A stretch of 31,806 nt of DNA from an uncultured Lacibacter sp. (GCF_946479605.1 NZ_CAMLGT010000011.1:1-31806); one strand, 5' to 3'. Counted from the stretch's first letter, positions 24,020 to 31,806 are shown. Numbers and translations: made by a program. Notes: generated from the letters alone by a model not told the origin.

Positions 24020-24569
24020 ACACTTTCTTTTGGGGTTCGGAATTAAACTTCTCTATCCAGGTGATCAACAGGTTTCTTGCCCGCATGTATTGGCTGCGGC
24101 TGGTGCCTTCACTTATGCCGAGCAGCTTCCCAATTTCAACATGGGTAAATCCTTCAACGGCATGCAGGTTAAAGATGGTTTGATAACCCGTAGGCAACTG
24201 TCGTATCAGTTCAGCCAGTTGCTTGGTGCGTAATAATATTTCAGGGTTATCATTACTCACAGGATGCAACGGCTCACTCAGGAACGACATATCGTATTGG
24301 TATTCCTTTTTCTTCTTCAGGTAGTTGAGAGCAGTATTTACCATGATCGTTCGTATCCAGCCGCCTAATTCGCCTTCGCTTCTGTAAGTATGCAGGTTAC
24401 GAAAAACTTTCACAAACCCTTCCTGCAAAACATCTTCCGCATCAGCCATTGATTTGGTGTAACGGTAACAAATACCAAGCATGGTTTCAGCAAATGCATC
24501 ATACAATTGCTTTTGTGCCATGGCATTGCCACGCAAACAGTCTTTTATTAGTTGCCGCTGATCGATCAT
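24009..24569 (-). CDS. RNA polymerase sigma factor, ECF (sigma-70 family)
   Basis: A 186-residue ECF sigma factor with only regions 2 and 4. Region 2 includes the -10 recognition helix (AEDVLQEGFVKVFRNLHTYRSEGELGGWIRTIMVNTALNYLKKKK, about 43-87, broken here into recognisable segments). Region 4 has the -35 helix-turn-helix (LPTGYQTIFNLHAVEGFTHVEIG, then LLGISEGTSRSQYMRARN). It is preceded by its own TAGCTTTG promoter and followed by the membrane-anchored partner (11-base overlap). The next two genes encode envelope proteins, so the regulon probably concerns the envelope. Confidence 0.95.
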   Translation of the reverse strand: MIDQRQLIKDCLRGNAMAQKQLYDAFAETMLGICYRYTKSMADAEDVLQEGFVKVFRNLHTYRSEGELGGWIRTIMVNTALNYLKKKKEYQYDMSFLSEPLHPVSNDNPEILLRTKQLAELIRQLPTGYQTIFNLHAVEGFTHVEIGKLLGISEGTSRSQYMRARNLLITWIEKFNSEPQKKVYGG

Positions 24570-24590
24570 TCAGGTTTTGTAATGAGTTGA

Positions 24591-24598
24591 CAAAGCTA
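24591..24598 (-). promoter_or_regulatory. Bacteroidota -7 element for the ECF sigma operon
   Basis: TAGCTTTG on the minus strand is an exact TAnnTTTG match, 21 bases before the ATG. No -33 element at normal spacing. This form suggests the housekeeping sigma starts the operon. Confidence 0.5.
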
Positions 24599-24639
24599 TT
24601 TCCCGATTCGTTGCTCTCCTGTTAAAAATTTTTTGATAT

Positions 24640-24667
24640 AAAAAAAGCCCCGTTAGACAACGGGGCT
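24640..24667 (-). terminator. Rho-independent terminator of the deoR-susC-susD operon
   Basis: On the minus strand AGCCCCGTT pairs perfectly with AACGGGGCT around a 4-base loop, followed by T7. It lies 36 bases after the susD stop. Confidence 0.92.
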
Positions 24668-24702
24668 GTACACTTAAAACATAACTACTGATAAAAAACT
24701 TA

Positions 24703-26001
24703 TTAACCTGCCGGATCGGCTGGTGTATTCGGATTATTATCCCTTTCCCGGAAAGGATAAGGAAAATAATTGCGTTTGCGTTCTGAAGCCGGCCGGCCAA
24801 AGCGGCGGATATCTTCCATCTTAAATCCGTGCATATACAATTCAATACAGCGCTGGCGATAGATCTCAGTTAATATTGCAGCTTGCGTTACCGCTCCGGC
24901 ATACGGAGATAATTCCCCTCCAATACCATAAGGATCGGACCCTGCTGTTTTTGTTCTTACACGATTCAATTCAACAATAGCATTTACCAGGTCAGGAGTT
25001 GCCTGCCTTGCGTATGCTTCTGCTTTAATCAACATTATTTCTCCTGGTATAAAAACAGGCCATGGTGTTGAAAGTGTTGTTCCAAACCCTGCAATACGCC
25101 ATCTTGGAGCAACCGTAGCATTCACCGACATATAAAAAGGAATACGTTTATCAGTTAAATCAGGTGCCAGTGCAGGCGTAAGCCCAAAAGTTGAGTCAAG
25201 CACCTGGAACACATTGTTCGTAGCTGTAGCAACATTAAATATCGGATTGGGGCTAACAGCATCAAAGTTCATTGTACTCTTTACTGTAAGGTTTACTGCA
25301 TTTGCTGCTGTTAGCGCTGCCGCATAGTTTCCGCTGAACAGAAGATACCTGGCTTTTAATGCCTGTAATGTTTGTGGTATTTCAATTCCGGCAGGAAGAT
25401 TAGCAAGAAACTGACTGCTGATAGGATTTGCAGCAATCGCTGCCTGTGCTTTTTCAATAGCTGCAATTGCTCTTGCAAAACCCTGCGCTTTGGGAATGAA
25501 TGTAACATTGGTACTGATTGTATCAGGTATCTGCTCCCAATACATTGAGAGGTTTCCCAATGCCATTGCTTTAAAAATTGTAGCATGGCCAATCAGTCCT
25601 GAAGCATATCCTTTATCGCCGAGACTTTGTGCATTATTGATCACATTATTTGCATCAAAGATCACTTTCAGGCTTTGTGCCCAAAGATTACCCAGCACAT
25701 TATTATTACCGTCAACATTTATACCTCCTGTAGACAAATTTGCTTCATCTACATTACCTGCATTTTGCAGACGCAGTTCAAACGTAGAAAAACCATTTGC
25801 TGTAACAAGGTTGTATAATGGCGATTGCCTGCCCACACTGTACTGCTTTTGCACGCCTATTGTTACGCCTGTTAAACCCACAGAATTGCTCAATGCATCT
25901 TTCACCAACGTTGAATTGGGATTGCTGAAATCTTTTTTACACGATGCAAACAACATTACTGCCAACACCGTTAAAAGAGAGGGATATGTATATCGTTTCA
26001 T
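24703..26001 (-). CDS. SusD/RagB-like outer-membrane nutrient-binding lipoprotein
   Basis: A 432-residue lipoprotein (lipobox LFASC, Cys21) of the SusD/RagB family: lid over the SusC transporter. It shows NSTLVKDALSNSVGLTGV near the N-terminus, the TPR-like helices around NNVINNAQSL and HATIFKAMALGNLSMYWEQIP, and the C-terminal LNRVRTKTAG, EIYRQRCIELYMHGFKMEDIRRFGR segment that defines the family. It is shorter than many SusD proteins (about 500-600), so some loops are absent. It follows susC by 23 bases and ends at a terminator. Ligand not deducible from sequence. Confidence 0.92.
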   Translation of the reverse strand: MKRYTYPSLLTVLAVMLFASCKKDFSNPNSTLVKDALSNSVGLTGVTIGVQKQYSVGRQSPLYNLVTANGFSTFELRLQNAGNVDEANLSTGGINVDGNNNVLGNLWAQSLKVIFDANNVINNAQSLGDKGYASGLIGHATIFKAMALGNLSMYWEQIPDTISTNVTFIPKAQGFARAIAAIEKAQAAIAANPISSQFLANLPAGIEIPQTLQALKARYLLFSGNYAAALTAANAVNLTVKSTMNFDAVSPNPIFNVATATNNVFQVLDSTFGLTPALAPDLTDKRIPFYMSVNATVAPRWRIAGFGTTLSTPWPVFIPGEIMLIKAEAYARQATPDLVNAIVELNRVRTKTAGSDPYGIGGELSPYAGAVTQAAILTEIYRQRCIELYMHGFKMEDIRRFGRPASERKRNYFPYPFRERDNNPNTPADPAG

Positions 26002-26024
26002 AATCTTTCTTTTTAAGTTTTGAT

Positions 26025-29000
26025 CTAAAATTTAGCAATGAGTGATACGGCAAATGTGCGTGGTATAGGCACATTCCCAAAGTCAACACCACGTGCAAGG
26101 GTGCTGCCACCACCGGCATTTGTTTCAGGATCAAATCCTTTGTAATTATCCCAGCTGATGAGGTTACGACCCGACAAACGCACGGTGAGATCACTGATAA
26201 AGTTGCTGATCTTTCCTGCGCTGTAGGATAATGAAATTTCACGGAGCTTTACAAAACTTCCGTTATCAATACGCCATTCTTCAATTGCATAAATGCTACT
26301 GACGTAACCTCTCGGCAATTCGCCTTTATGTTCTTTTTCTGCAAACTCTTTACCATTGCCCACACCCTGTCTTGTACGGAAATCAGCATTGAATACATCT
26401 ACTCCCTGCACCGCATCAACCTGAACACGAAGTGATAATTTTTTATACGTGAATGTATTTACGAGTGTTCCTGTCCAATCGGGATTAGGATCTCCGATTA
26501 CTCTGCGAAGCGGTGTGCCGCTTGGCAATCCGTTTACATCACGCTGAGTAGTGTACGTTGATGGCGTGGTTTGTGTACCACGTTCCTGCAAAGGAAATCC
26601 TGAACTGTTTTTGATCTGGTTACCGTTTGCATCTGTTGCAAAGAAGAACCCATAAAACACGCCTACTGAATAACCTGGCAGTAATGAAATAGCGCCGGCA
26701 GGAAGATTATACTGAATTAAACCCTGAGGTATTTTTTCAACCCTATTCTTGTTTCTGTTAAAGATCACATCTGCTTCCCATGTGAAATCTTTTGTTTGCA
26801 CAGGCACCAGGCCCAGCATTACTTCAACACCTTTGTTACTTACTTCACCAATGTTATCAAGTAAACTTGTGTAACCGCTGCTTGGAGCAATAAACCGGCT
26901 GATCAATAAATCCTGCACCCGCTTGTTATACCAGTTAAATGTAAGGTTCAGGCGATTTTTAAAGAACGACATATCTGTTCCTATTTCAATTTCCTTCTGC
27001 ACCTCAGGCTTTACATTTTCATTGGAAAGTTCGCCGGGAGAAAGTAAAGAGGTACGGCCAACAAGTGGTGAAGCATTGTATACATTAAAGCGTGAGTAGG
27101 CGCCAATACCTGTAAGGTTTCCACTTTCGCCATAAGCAGCACGGATCTTTACAAAATCCCACCACTTATCAAGACCCGCATTGGTCCAGAATTTTTCATC
27201 GCTTAAAATATAACTACCGCTCACTTTCAGATAAAGCTGGTTGCGTTGATCTTCTCCAAATACAGAAGACCCGTCGATACGTCCGGCAGCAGTAAGGAAA
27301 TACCTGTTTTTAAATTTAAAATTCTGCTGTACATATCCTCCCGAAATAGATATTTCACTTCGTTGATCAAGACCAGGCAATACTGTGCTTGCACCTGTTA
27401 CAGTTTGCACAAAAGGAGCCATACCACGTCCCTGTAATACGGAAAAGGTTCCTTTTTCATACTGCAGCGAATAACCAATTTGTGTAGTTGAAACCAATTC
27501 TTTTGCAATATTCTTGGTTAACGTTGCATTAATTTCATGGTTAATCAGGAACTGCTGGTTATTACCAACACTTGCATAACCATTTAATGTAGGATCGAGT
27601 GTTAAACCACCTCCCCAGAAATCAGGGCTTGCATTATAAGTATAAGGAGGGATATAAGTGTTTCCAAACTGAGAAACATTATCAATACCCATTGTATAAT
27701 CAATCGTAAGATCTTTTAGTGGTTTAAGCTTCAAACCAAACGAAGAAATGATACGGTTTGTTTCCTGTTTCTGTACAATATCTTCGATAATACTTACCGG
27801 ATTAATACGTCCTCTTTCGCCCACAGCCTGCAGGTTACCATTGGCATCTCTTGCAAAGATGTTATGGAAATTACCGATGATGGTAACACTGTTAATTGGA
27901 GAGAAGAATGAATTACCATCGGGCTTTTCATTGGCTTTACTGTTGATATAGTTCAACCCGGCAGAAAATGAAAGCCATTTGTTTAACTCCTGATCAAGGT
28001 TTACACGAAAACTGTAACGCTTAAAATCGGTGTTTTTAATAATCCCCTTATTATCTAAATAAGAAGCAGAAACAAAATATTTTGTTTTGTCTTTACCTCC
28101 ACGCACAGAAACGTTATTATCTGTACCAATACCGGTTGTGAAAATATAATCCCAGTAATTATAACGTGTAACGTTAGTTGTATTTGTAAGGGCCGGAGTA
28201 AGTATATCCTGTGTTTGCGCCCCCACGCCATCTGTGGGGCCGCCAAATTTTGTAGGCGCTTCATTAATACCAACCTGCTTACGAAGCTGGTTAATTGTTA
28301 AGCTGGTGCTGAATGTTACAACAGGAGCACCTGTACTGCCACGCTTTGTAAATATCTGCACTACACCTGCATTGGCACGTGAGCCATAAATAGCTGCTGC
28401 TGCTGCACCATTCAAAACTTCCACGTGATCAATATCAGCAGGATTAATATCAACAAGACGATTGGGCGCAGGAGAAATTAATCCATCATAAGCGCTTTGT
28501 GTATTTGTTACACGGCGTGAACTGTTTGTAACAATTACACCATCTATAATGTACAAAGGCTCACTTGAAGAATTAATAGTACTTATACCCCTTAAACGCA
28601 CACTCATACTTCCACCAGGATCACCACTGTTTTGAATAATTTGTGCCCCGGGCGTTTTTCCTTGTAATGATGCAAGTACATTGCCAGTGGCGCCTTTGTT
28701 CAGTTGCTCCGCTTTAACAGTGCTGATATAGCTGCCTAATTGACGACGGGTGGTACCCTGGCTGGTACCTGTAATCACTACTTCGTCAAGCCCTAACACA
28801 TCTTCAGTTAATGTAACATCAGCTGTGTAATTACTGGTACCCGCAGTAACAGTAACATCAGCTGATTTTGTTTTAAACCCAACCCCGGAAAATTCAAGAA
28901 CATATTTACCGGGTTTCAGATTGGCGCTTATACTATAAGCACCTTCGCTATCGGTAGAAGTACCGGAGTTGGTATTACGCACCACAACCGACACATTAGC

Positions 29001-29138
29001 GGCTGCCGCATTACCAGATCCTGTTACCTTACCGGAAATTGTTACCTGTGCGCCTGCCGTAAAGGAGAGCAGCATCAGAACCAGCAAAAAAGGTAATTGC
29101 ACCCATTTGCTGTGTTGTTCTTTTTCACTTCGTTGCAT
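26025..29138 (-). CDS. SusC/RagA-family TonB-linked outer-membrane transporter
   Basis: A 1037-residue TonB-dependent transporter. Signal peptide about 1-30 (LLSFTAGA), carboxypeptidase-D regulatory-like domain (about 31-112, VTISGKVTGSG), TonB-box-like LDEVVITGT at about 113-121, plug domain with SVRLRGISTINSSSEPLYIIDG and the VEVLNGAAAAAIYGSRANAGVV motif (to about 260), then a 22-strand barrel ending SLIAKF. It works with the downstream SusD. No SusR or hybrid two-component regulator is adjacent; a DeoR-type regulator precedes it by 36 bases. The only sugar-linked neighbour is anmK on the other side of the regulator. Confidence 0.96.
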   Translation of the reverse strand: MQRSEKEQHSKWVQLPFLLVLMLLSFTAGAQVTISGKVTGSGNAAAANVSVVVRNTNSGTSTDSEGAYSISANLKPGKYVLEFSGVGFKTKSADVTVTAGTSNYTADVTLTEDVLGLDEVVITGTSQGTTRRQLGSYISTVKAEQLNKGATGNVLASLQGKTPGAQIIQNSGDPGGSMSVRLRGISTINSSSEPLYIIDGVIVTNSSRRVTNTQSAYDGLISPAPNRLVDINPADIDHVEVLNGAAAAAIYGSRANAGVVQIFTKRGSTGAPVVTFSTSLTINQLRKQVGINEAPTKFGGPTDGVGAQTQDILTPALTNTTNVTRYNYWDYIFTTGIGTDNNVSVRGGKDKTKYFVSASYLDNKGIIKNTDFKRYSFRVNLDQELNKWLSFSAGLNYINSKANEKPDGNSFFSPINSVTIIGNFHNIFARDANGNLQAVGERGRINPVSIIEDIVQKQETNRIISSFGLKLKPLKDLTIDYTMGIDNVSQFGNTYIPPYTYNASPDFWGGGLTLDPTLNGYASVGNNQQFLINHEINATLTKNIAKELVSTTQIGYSLQYEKGTFSVLQGRGMAPFVQTVTGASTVLPGLDQRSEISISGGYVQQNFKFKNRYFLTAAGRIDGSSVFGEDQRNQLYLKVSGSYILSDEKFWTNAGLDKWWDFVKIRAAYGESGNLTGIGAYSRFNVYNASPLVGRTSLLSPGELSNENVKPEVQKEIEIGTDMSFFKNRLNLTFNWYNKRVQDLLISRFIAPSSGYTSLLDNIGEVSNKGVEVMLGLVPVQTKDFTWEADVIFNRNKNRVEKIPQGLIQYNLPAGAISLLPGYSVGVFYGFFFATDANGNQIKNSSGFPLQERGTQTTPSTYTTQRDVNGLPSGTPLRRVIGDPNPDWTGTLVNTFTYKKLSLRVQVDAVQGVDVFNADFRTRQGVGNGKEFAEKEHKGELPRGYVSSIYAIEEWRIDNGSFVKLREISLSYSAGKISNFISDLTVRLSGRNLISWDNYKGFDPETNAGGGSTLARGVDFGNVPIPRTFAVSLIAKF

Positions 29139-29155
29139 GTTGCAGATTTTTAAGG

Positions 29156-29170
29156 TTCAACAATCAATCG
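29156..29170 (-). promoter_or_regulatory. Possible operator upstream of susC (copy B)
   Basis: The minus strand reads CGATTGATTGTTGAA in the 36-base gap between the deoR stop and the susC ATG. It matches 13 of 15 bases of CGATTGATCGTTAAA at 29933-29947, upstream of deoR. Function inferred only. Confidence 0.35.
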
Positions 29171-29174
29171 GGCA

Positions 29175-29921
29175 CTAAATGATATTTATGCCAGCGTTTT
29201 TATATGGGTCGAAGATTTTTTGATCGGGAGATAATTCTGTAATCAGCAGATCCAGTTCCTGCGCCTTACAGACCTGTATGTTTTGTGTGGTGTTGATCTT
29301 TTCTGAAATTGACAAAGCAATCAGTTGGTTAGCTGATTCGATCATGGCTTTCTTTACCTGCACAACATCGTAATCATTATCTGTTAAACCATGTTCAAGA
29401 TCAAGCGCATTGATGCCCATAAAACACAGGTCAACTTTAAATTGCCTGATCTTTAAAATGGCATCAGCGCCAATAGTAATCTGGGAGCTTTTTGAAAGTT
29501 TATCCCCAATGAAAATTACTTCTATAGAAGGGTGATGCACATACTCAAGTGCAGCAGGCAAACTGCCTGTAATAAAAGTTGCGTGAAGATTTTCCGGCAA
29601 TGCTTTTGCCATTTCAATAATGGTGGTGCCGCCTGTGCTCATCACAAACATCCCTTCCTTTACCAGCGATGCTGCTTTTTGAGCAATGGTCTTCTTCGCA
29701 TCTATTGAATAAACATTTGAGGAATTAATGGAACTGCTGAACGATTTGGATAAAGCACCTCCATGTACTTTAATGATCTTTCCCTTATCGGCAAGTTCCT
29801 GCAGATCACGCCGGATGGTATCTTCCGATACATTGATCTGTGAACTGAGATCAGAAGATAATACCCGGTTATGCAGATTGACCTGGTGGACGATAAAAGC
29901 TTGGCGTTCCTGTTTAAGCAT
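29175..29921 (-). CDS. DeoR/GlpR-family transcriptional repressor
   Basis: A 248-residue regulator with an N-terminal DeoR winged helix-turn-helix (RQAFIVHQVNLHNRVLSSDLSSQINVSEDTIRRDLQELADKGKI, about 6-49; KVHGGAL follows) and a C-terminal DeoR sensor (ribose-5-phosphate isomerase-like fold) with STGGTTIIEMAKALP near 95-109 and FIGDKLSKSSQ near 136-146. Members of this family usually respond to a phosphorylated sugar. It is the first gene of deoR-susC-susD and is divergent from anmK. MurNAc-6-phosphate, the AnmK product, is a natural candidate effector (inference). Confidence 0.93.
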   Translation of the reverse strand: MLKQERQAFIVHQVNLHNRVLSSDLSSQINVSEDTIRRDLQELADKGKIIKVHGGALSKSFSSSINSSNVYSIDAKKTIAQKAASLVKEGMFVMSTGGTTIIEMAKALPENLHATFITGSLPAALEYVHHPSIEVIFIGDKLSKSSQITIGADAILKIRQFKVDLCFMGINALDLEHGLTDNDYDVVQVKKAMIESANQLIALSISEKINTTQNIQVCKAQELDLLITELSPDQKIFDPYKNAGINII

Positions 29922-30076
29922 GCTGGTTTTGGCGATTGATCGTTAAAAAATCAACCTGAATGTACATTAAATTACAAAAACCTGCAAAAAAATGCAAGCT
30001 CTTTCTGTATGAACGGCATAAAACAGCATAAAAAATGAAAGCAGTCGCAAATTCAGGCATTTCTTATATTTAGTTT
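29922..30076. promoter_or_regulatory. deoR-anmK divergent control region
   Basis: A 155-base AT-rich spacer. It holds CGATTGATCGTTAAA (29933-29947, possible operator copy A), the 10-base perfect palindrome AATGTACATT (29959-29968), and tandem GCATAAAA copies near 30022-30042. A TATATTTA near the anmK ATG (30065-30072) is a one-mismatch -7 element but too close for the first ATG. No clean TAnnTTTG was found. Confidence 0.4.
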
Positions 30077-31279
30077 ATGAACAGAAATATGCAGCAATTG
30101 TTGGCCATTGCACAAAAAAAGGAACACCACATCATCGGGTTAATGAGTGGCACATCTGTTGATGGGTTAGATATTGCTTATTGCTCAATTTCAGGCGAGG
30201 GACATGACACTGCTATCACATTAAATGCTTTTGAAACCATTAATTATACTCCTGACTTTAAAGAGGAGATAAAATCAGTGTTCTCCAAAAAAGAAGTTGA
30301 TCTGGAAAAACTTTGTCTGCTCAATCCCTGGGTGGCACAGCAACAGGCGGCGATGATCAATGCATTCATGCTGAAGCATGGAATAAAGAAAGAAGATGTT
30401 GATTTAATTGCAAGCCATGGGCAAACCATCTATCATGCGCCAAAAGCATTGCACAAACAAGAGAAGTTCAGTAATGCCACGTTGCAAATTGGTGATGGCG
30501 ATCATATGGCAGTTGAAACGGGCATCATCACCATCAGCGATTTCCGTCAGAAACATATTGCTGCCGGCGGTGAGGGTGCACCGTTAGCAGTGTATGGTGA
30601 TTATTTTATTTTTTCGAAGAAAGGTGAAGATCGAATTATGCTGAACATGGGAGGCATTGCCAATTTTACTTTCCTGCCCGGCTCCATGGATGCCAATAAA
30701 ATTTTCAGTACCGATACCGGCACAGGTAATACATTAATGGATGCATTGATGCAGCAGGAGTTTCCCGGAAAATATTTTGATGAAGATGCAGCTGTAGCCA
30801 AACAAGGCACGATCAATGAAGCGTTATTACTGGCGTTAAAAGATAACAGTTTCTTTCAGCAACCGTTTCCTAAAACAACCGGGCCTGAACTTTTTAATCT
30901 TTCGTATTTGCAACAGGCAAAAGAAGCATCGGGCACAACAGGTATAAATGTGTACGATACTATGGCGACATTAAATGCCTTTTCAGCACAAACCATTGCA
31001 GAGGCCATTCAGAAAACAATGCCGGCAGATCAACAATTTCATTTGTATGCAAGTGGTGGCGGTATGCACAACCCGTTACTCATGGATCAGATAAAACAAC
31101 TCTTGCCCGGCATACCGGTTCATTTAACAAGCGAGTTAGGTGTTAATCCCGATGCAAAGGAAGCTGTGCTGTTTGCCATCCTTGCCAATGAATGTATTGC
31201 AGGTGGTAATGTGCAGTTCAGTACAGAATTAAAAGGTATTCCTTCTGTAACGATGGGTAAGATCAGTTTTCCGTGGTGA
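30077..31279 (+). CDS. anmK: Anhydro-N-acetylmuramic acid kinase
   Basis: AnmK phosphorylates and opens 1,6-anhydro-MurNAc, giving MurNAc-6-phosphate during peptidoglycan recycling. The 400-residue protein has the family signatures GLMSGTSVDGLD (about 21-32), ASHGQTIYH (about 112-120), DFRQKHIAAGGEGAPLAVYGD (about 155-175, shortened here), LNMGGIANFTF (about 191-201) and STDTGTGNTLMD. Starts at 30077 or at M5 (30089) are possible. It is divergent from deoR-susC-susD, and its 3' end overlaps the opposite-strand SRPBCC gene by 17 bases. No murQ or transport gene for MurNAc is seen within the window. Confidence 0.97.
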   Translation: MNRNMQQLLAIAQKKEHHIIGLMSGTSVDGLDIAYCSISGEGHDTAITLNAFETINYTPDFKEEIKSVFSKKEVDLEKLCLLNPWVAQQQAAMINAFMLKHGIKKEDVDLIASHGQTIYHAPKALHKQEKFSNATLQIGDGDHMAVETGIITISDFRQKHIAAGGEGAPLAVYGDYFIFSKKGEDRIMLNMGGIANFTFLPGSMDANKIFSTDTGTGNTLMDALMQQEFPGKYFDEDAAVAKQGTINEALLLALKDNSFFQQPFPKTTGPELFNLSYLQQAKEASGTTGINVYDTMATLNAFSAQTIAEAIQKTMPADQQFHLYASGGGMHNPLLMDQIKQLLPGIPVHLTSELGVNPDAKEAVLFAILANECIAGGNVQFSTELKGIPSVTMGKISFPW

Positions 31280-31806
31280 TCATGGCTGATGTGTTATTAA
31301 CATCTGCCTGTTCAATATGTACTTTTAACTGTTCCAAACCTTTTTCAAAAGCAGTACCAATAATATGATCGGCAAAGATGCCGTAGAAACGCTCCCATGG
31401 ATACCATTTCAGTTTGTACTCCATAAACCAAAGCACTTCTGTTACGTTATTACCTGTTCCTGTTTTGCGGATGCGAAAACCACCTTCGGCTTTGTTCATA
31501 TCCTGTAACTCATAAAGCAGTTTCAGCTGGTCCTGTTCTTGCGCCTGTACTGTGATTGTACCAGAGCTGTTTATTTTCACACCTTTCCACCTGAAGAACG
31601 ATCCTGGCTGATCGGTTACCTGTGAAAGCTGCACCACTGCACCACTGTCAGTTGTTACCCATGGCATCCATGCGCTCCAGTTCTTTACGTCTTTCAGATT
31701 GTTATAAACAAGGCTGCTGTCGGCATTAATGATCACTCCTCTTGAAATTTTTACAGAAGATGGAATGAACAGCCCGATGATTGTTATCACTGCAAACAAC
31801 CCGATC
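31263..31806 (-). CDS. Membrane-anchored SRPBCC-family protein (5' end cut by window)
   Basis: The frame runs off the window end: reading upstream of the TTG at 31799 gives ...IGLFAVITIIGLFIP, a hydrophobic helix without a stop, so the true start is outside. The rest is an SRPBCC START-like domain (KISRGVIINADSSLVYNNLKDVKNWSAW, with the W-S-x-W element) resembling the tethered protein at 15939-16472, though the two are only distantly alike. Ligand unknown. Its C-terminus overlaps the 3' end of anmK by 17 bases on the opposite strand. Confidence 0.8.
   Translation of the reverse strand, partial: IGLFAVITIIGLFIPSSVKISRGVIINADSSLVYNNLKDVKNWSAWMPWVTTDSGAVVQLSQVTDQPGSFFRWKGVKINSSGTITVQAQEQDQLKLLYELQDMNKAEGGFRIRKTGTGNNVTEVLWFMEYKLKWYPWERFYGIFADHIIGTAFEKGLEQLKVHIEQADVNNTSAMITTEN

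Noticed and set aside
23475..24233. 252-codon plus-strand open frame
   Set aside because: Lies antisense over the anti-sigma-like gene's Thr/Val-rich linker and the sigma gene end; the long frame is a by-product of the biased linker codons.
30065..30072. TATATTTA as the anmK promoter
   Set aside because: One mismatch to TAnnTTTG, no -33 element, and only 4 bases from the first ATG.
1..31806. CRISPR arrays, tRNA or rRNA genes, insertion sequences, phage genes, toxin-antitoxin or restriction systems
   Set aside because: I read for regular repeats, transposase-like or integrase-like frames and tRNA-like cloverleaf ends and saw none; a tRNA or covariance-model scan would be needed to be certain.

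Overview
The window reads as an ordinary chromosomal segment of a Bacteroidota bacterium, most likely family Chitinophagaceae (inference). The evidence is a SusC/SusD pair, short Bacteroidota-type lipoboxes, an ECF sigma factor co-transcribed with a membrane-anchored protein, and several intergenic copies of the Bacteroidota -7 promoter element TAnnTTTG. I see 34 protein genes, two of them cut by the window ends. There are no rRNA or tRNA genes, no CRISPR array, no insertion sequence and no prophage gene. Coding density is high and no gap exceeds 300 bases; the two largest (3486-3736 and 14928-15172) are described as features.

Layout. 1-3485 (minus strand) holds a housekeeping run: pyruvate dehydrogenase E1 alpha, a membrane-anchored TPR protein, lumazine synthase (ribH), a LutA-type CCG-domain protein and an EVE-domain protein. 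3737-4960 is an MFS exporter. 5106-8382 pairs clpB with a cytoplasmic DsbA-fold protein that has lost the first cysteine of its CxxC, followed by a clear terminator. 8443-12286 (plus) holds a serine hydrolase, a bile-acid:sodium-symporter-like transporter and an OmpA/propeller envelope protein. 12293-14927 (minus) holds a methyltransferase, a DUF1801 protein, a tail-anchored DUF1493 protein and a DJ-1/AraC (GlxA-type) regulator.

15173-18197 (plus), divergent from that regulator, is a tight seven-gene cassette of small single-domain proteins: DinB, a 69-residue protein, SRPBCC, DUF1801, AHSA1, VOC and PhnB-like VOC. It ends at a strong terminator. It is followed by a serine-hydrolase-fold protein whose catalytic motifs are destroyed, a K+-channel-like protein with a GMG filter, and epoxyqueuosine reductase (queG), whose N-terminal coding sequence begins without ATG, GTG or TTG.

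20726-24569 (minus) is an ECF-sigma operon: the sigma factor, a protein with a cytoplasmic N-terminus, one membrane helix, a ~170-residue disordered linker and a barrel-like C-terminal domain, a LVIVD-repeat lipoprotein, and a small outer-membrane-like protein. 24703-29921 (minus) is deoR-susC-susD with a strong terminator, divergent from anmK (anhydro-MurNAc kinase), which suggests uptake and recycling of an amino-sugar or muropeptide ligand.

Most notable observations: the pseudo-enzyme serine hydrolase next to its intact paralogue; the probable ATC/ATT start of queG; the SxxC thioredoxin-fold partner of clpB; the sigma plus envelope-spanning candidate; the GlxA-type regulator with its structured leader facing the small-protein cassette; and a repeated CGATTGAT-type motif flanking deoR. 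These are sequence observations with inferred functions; no database search was possible.
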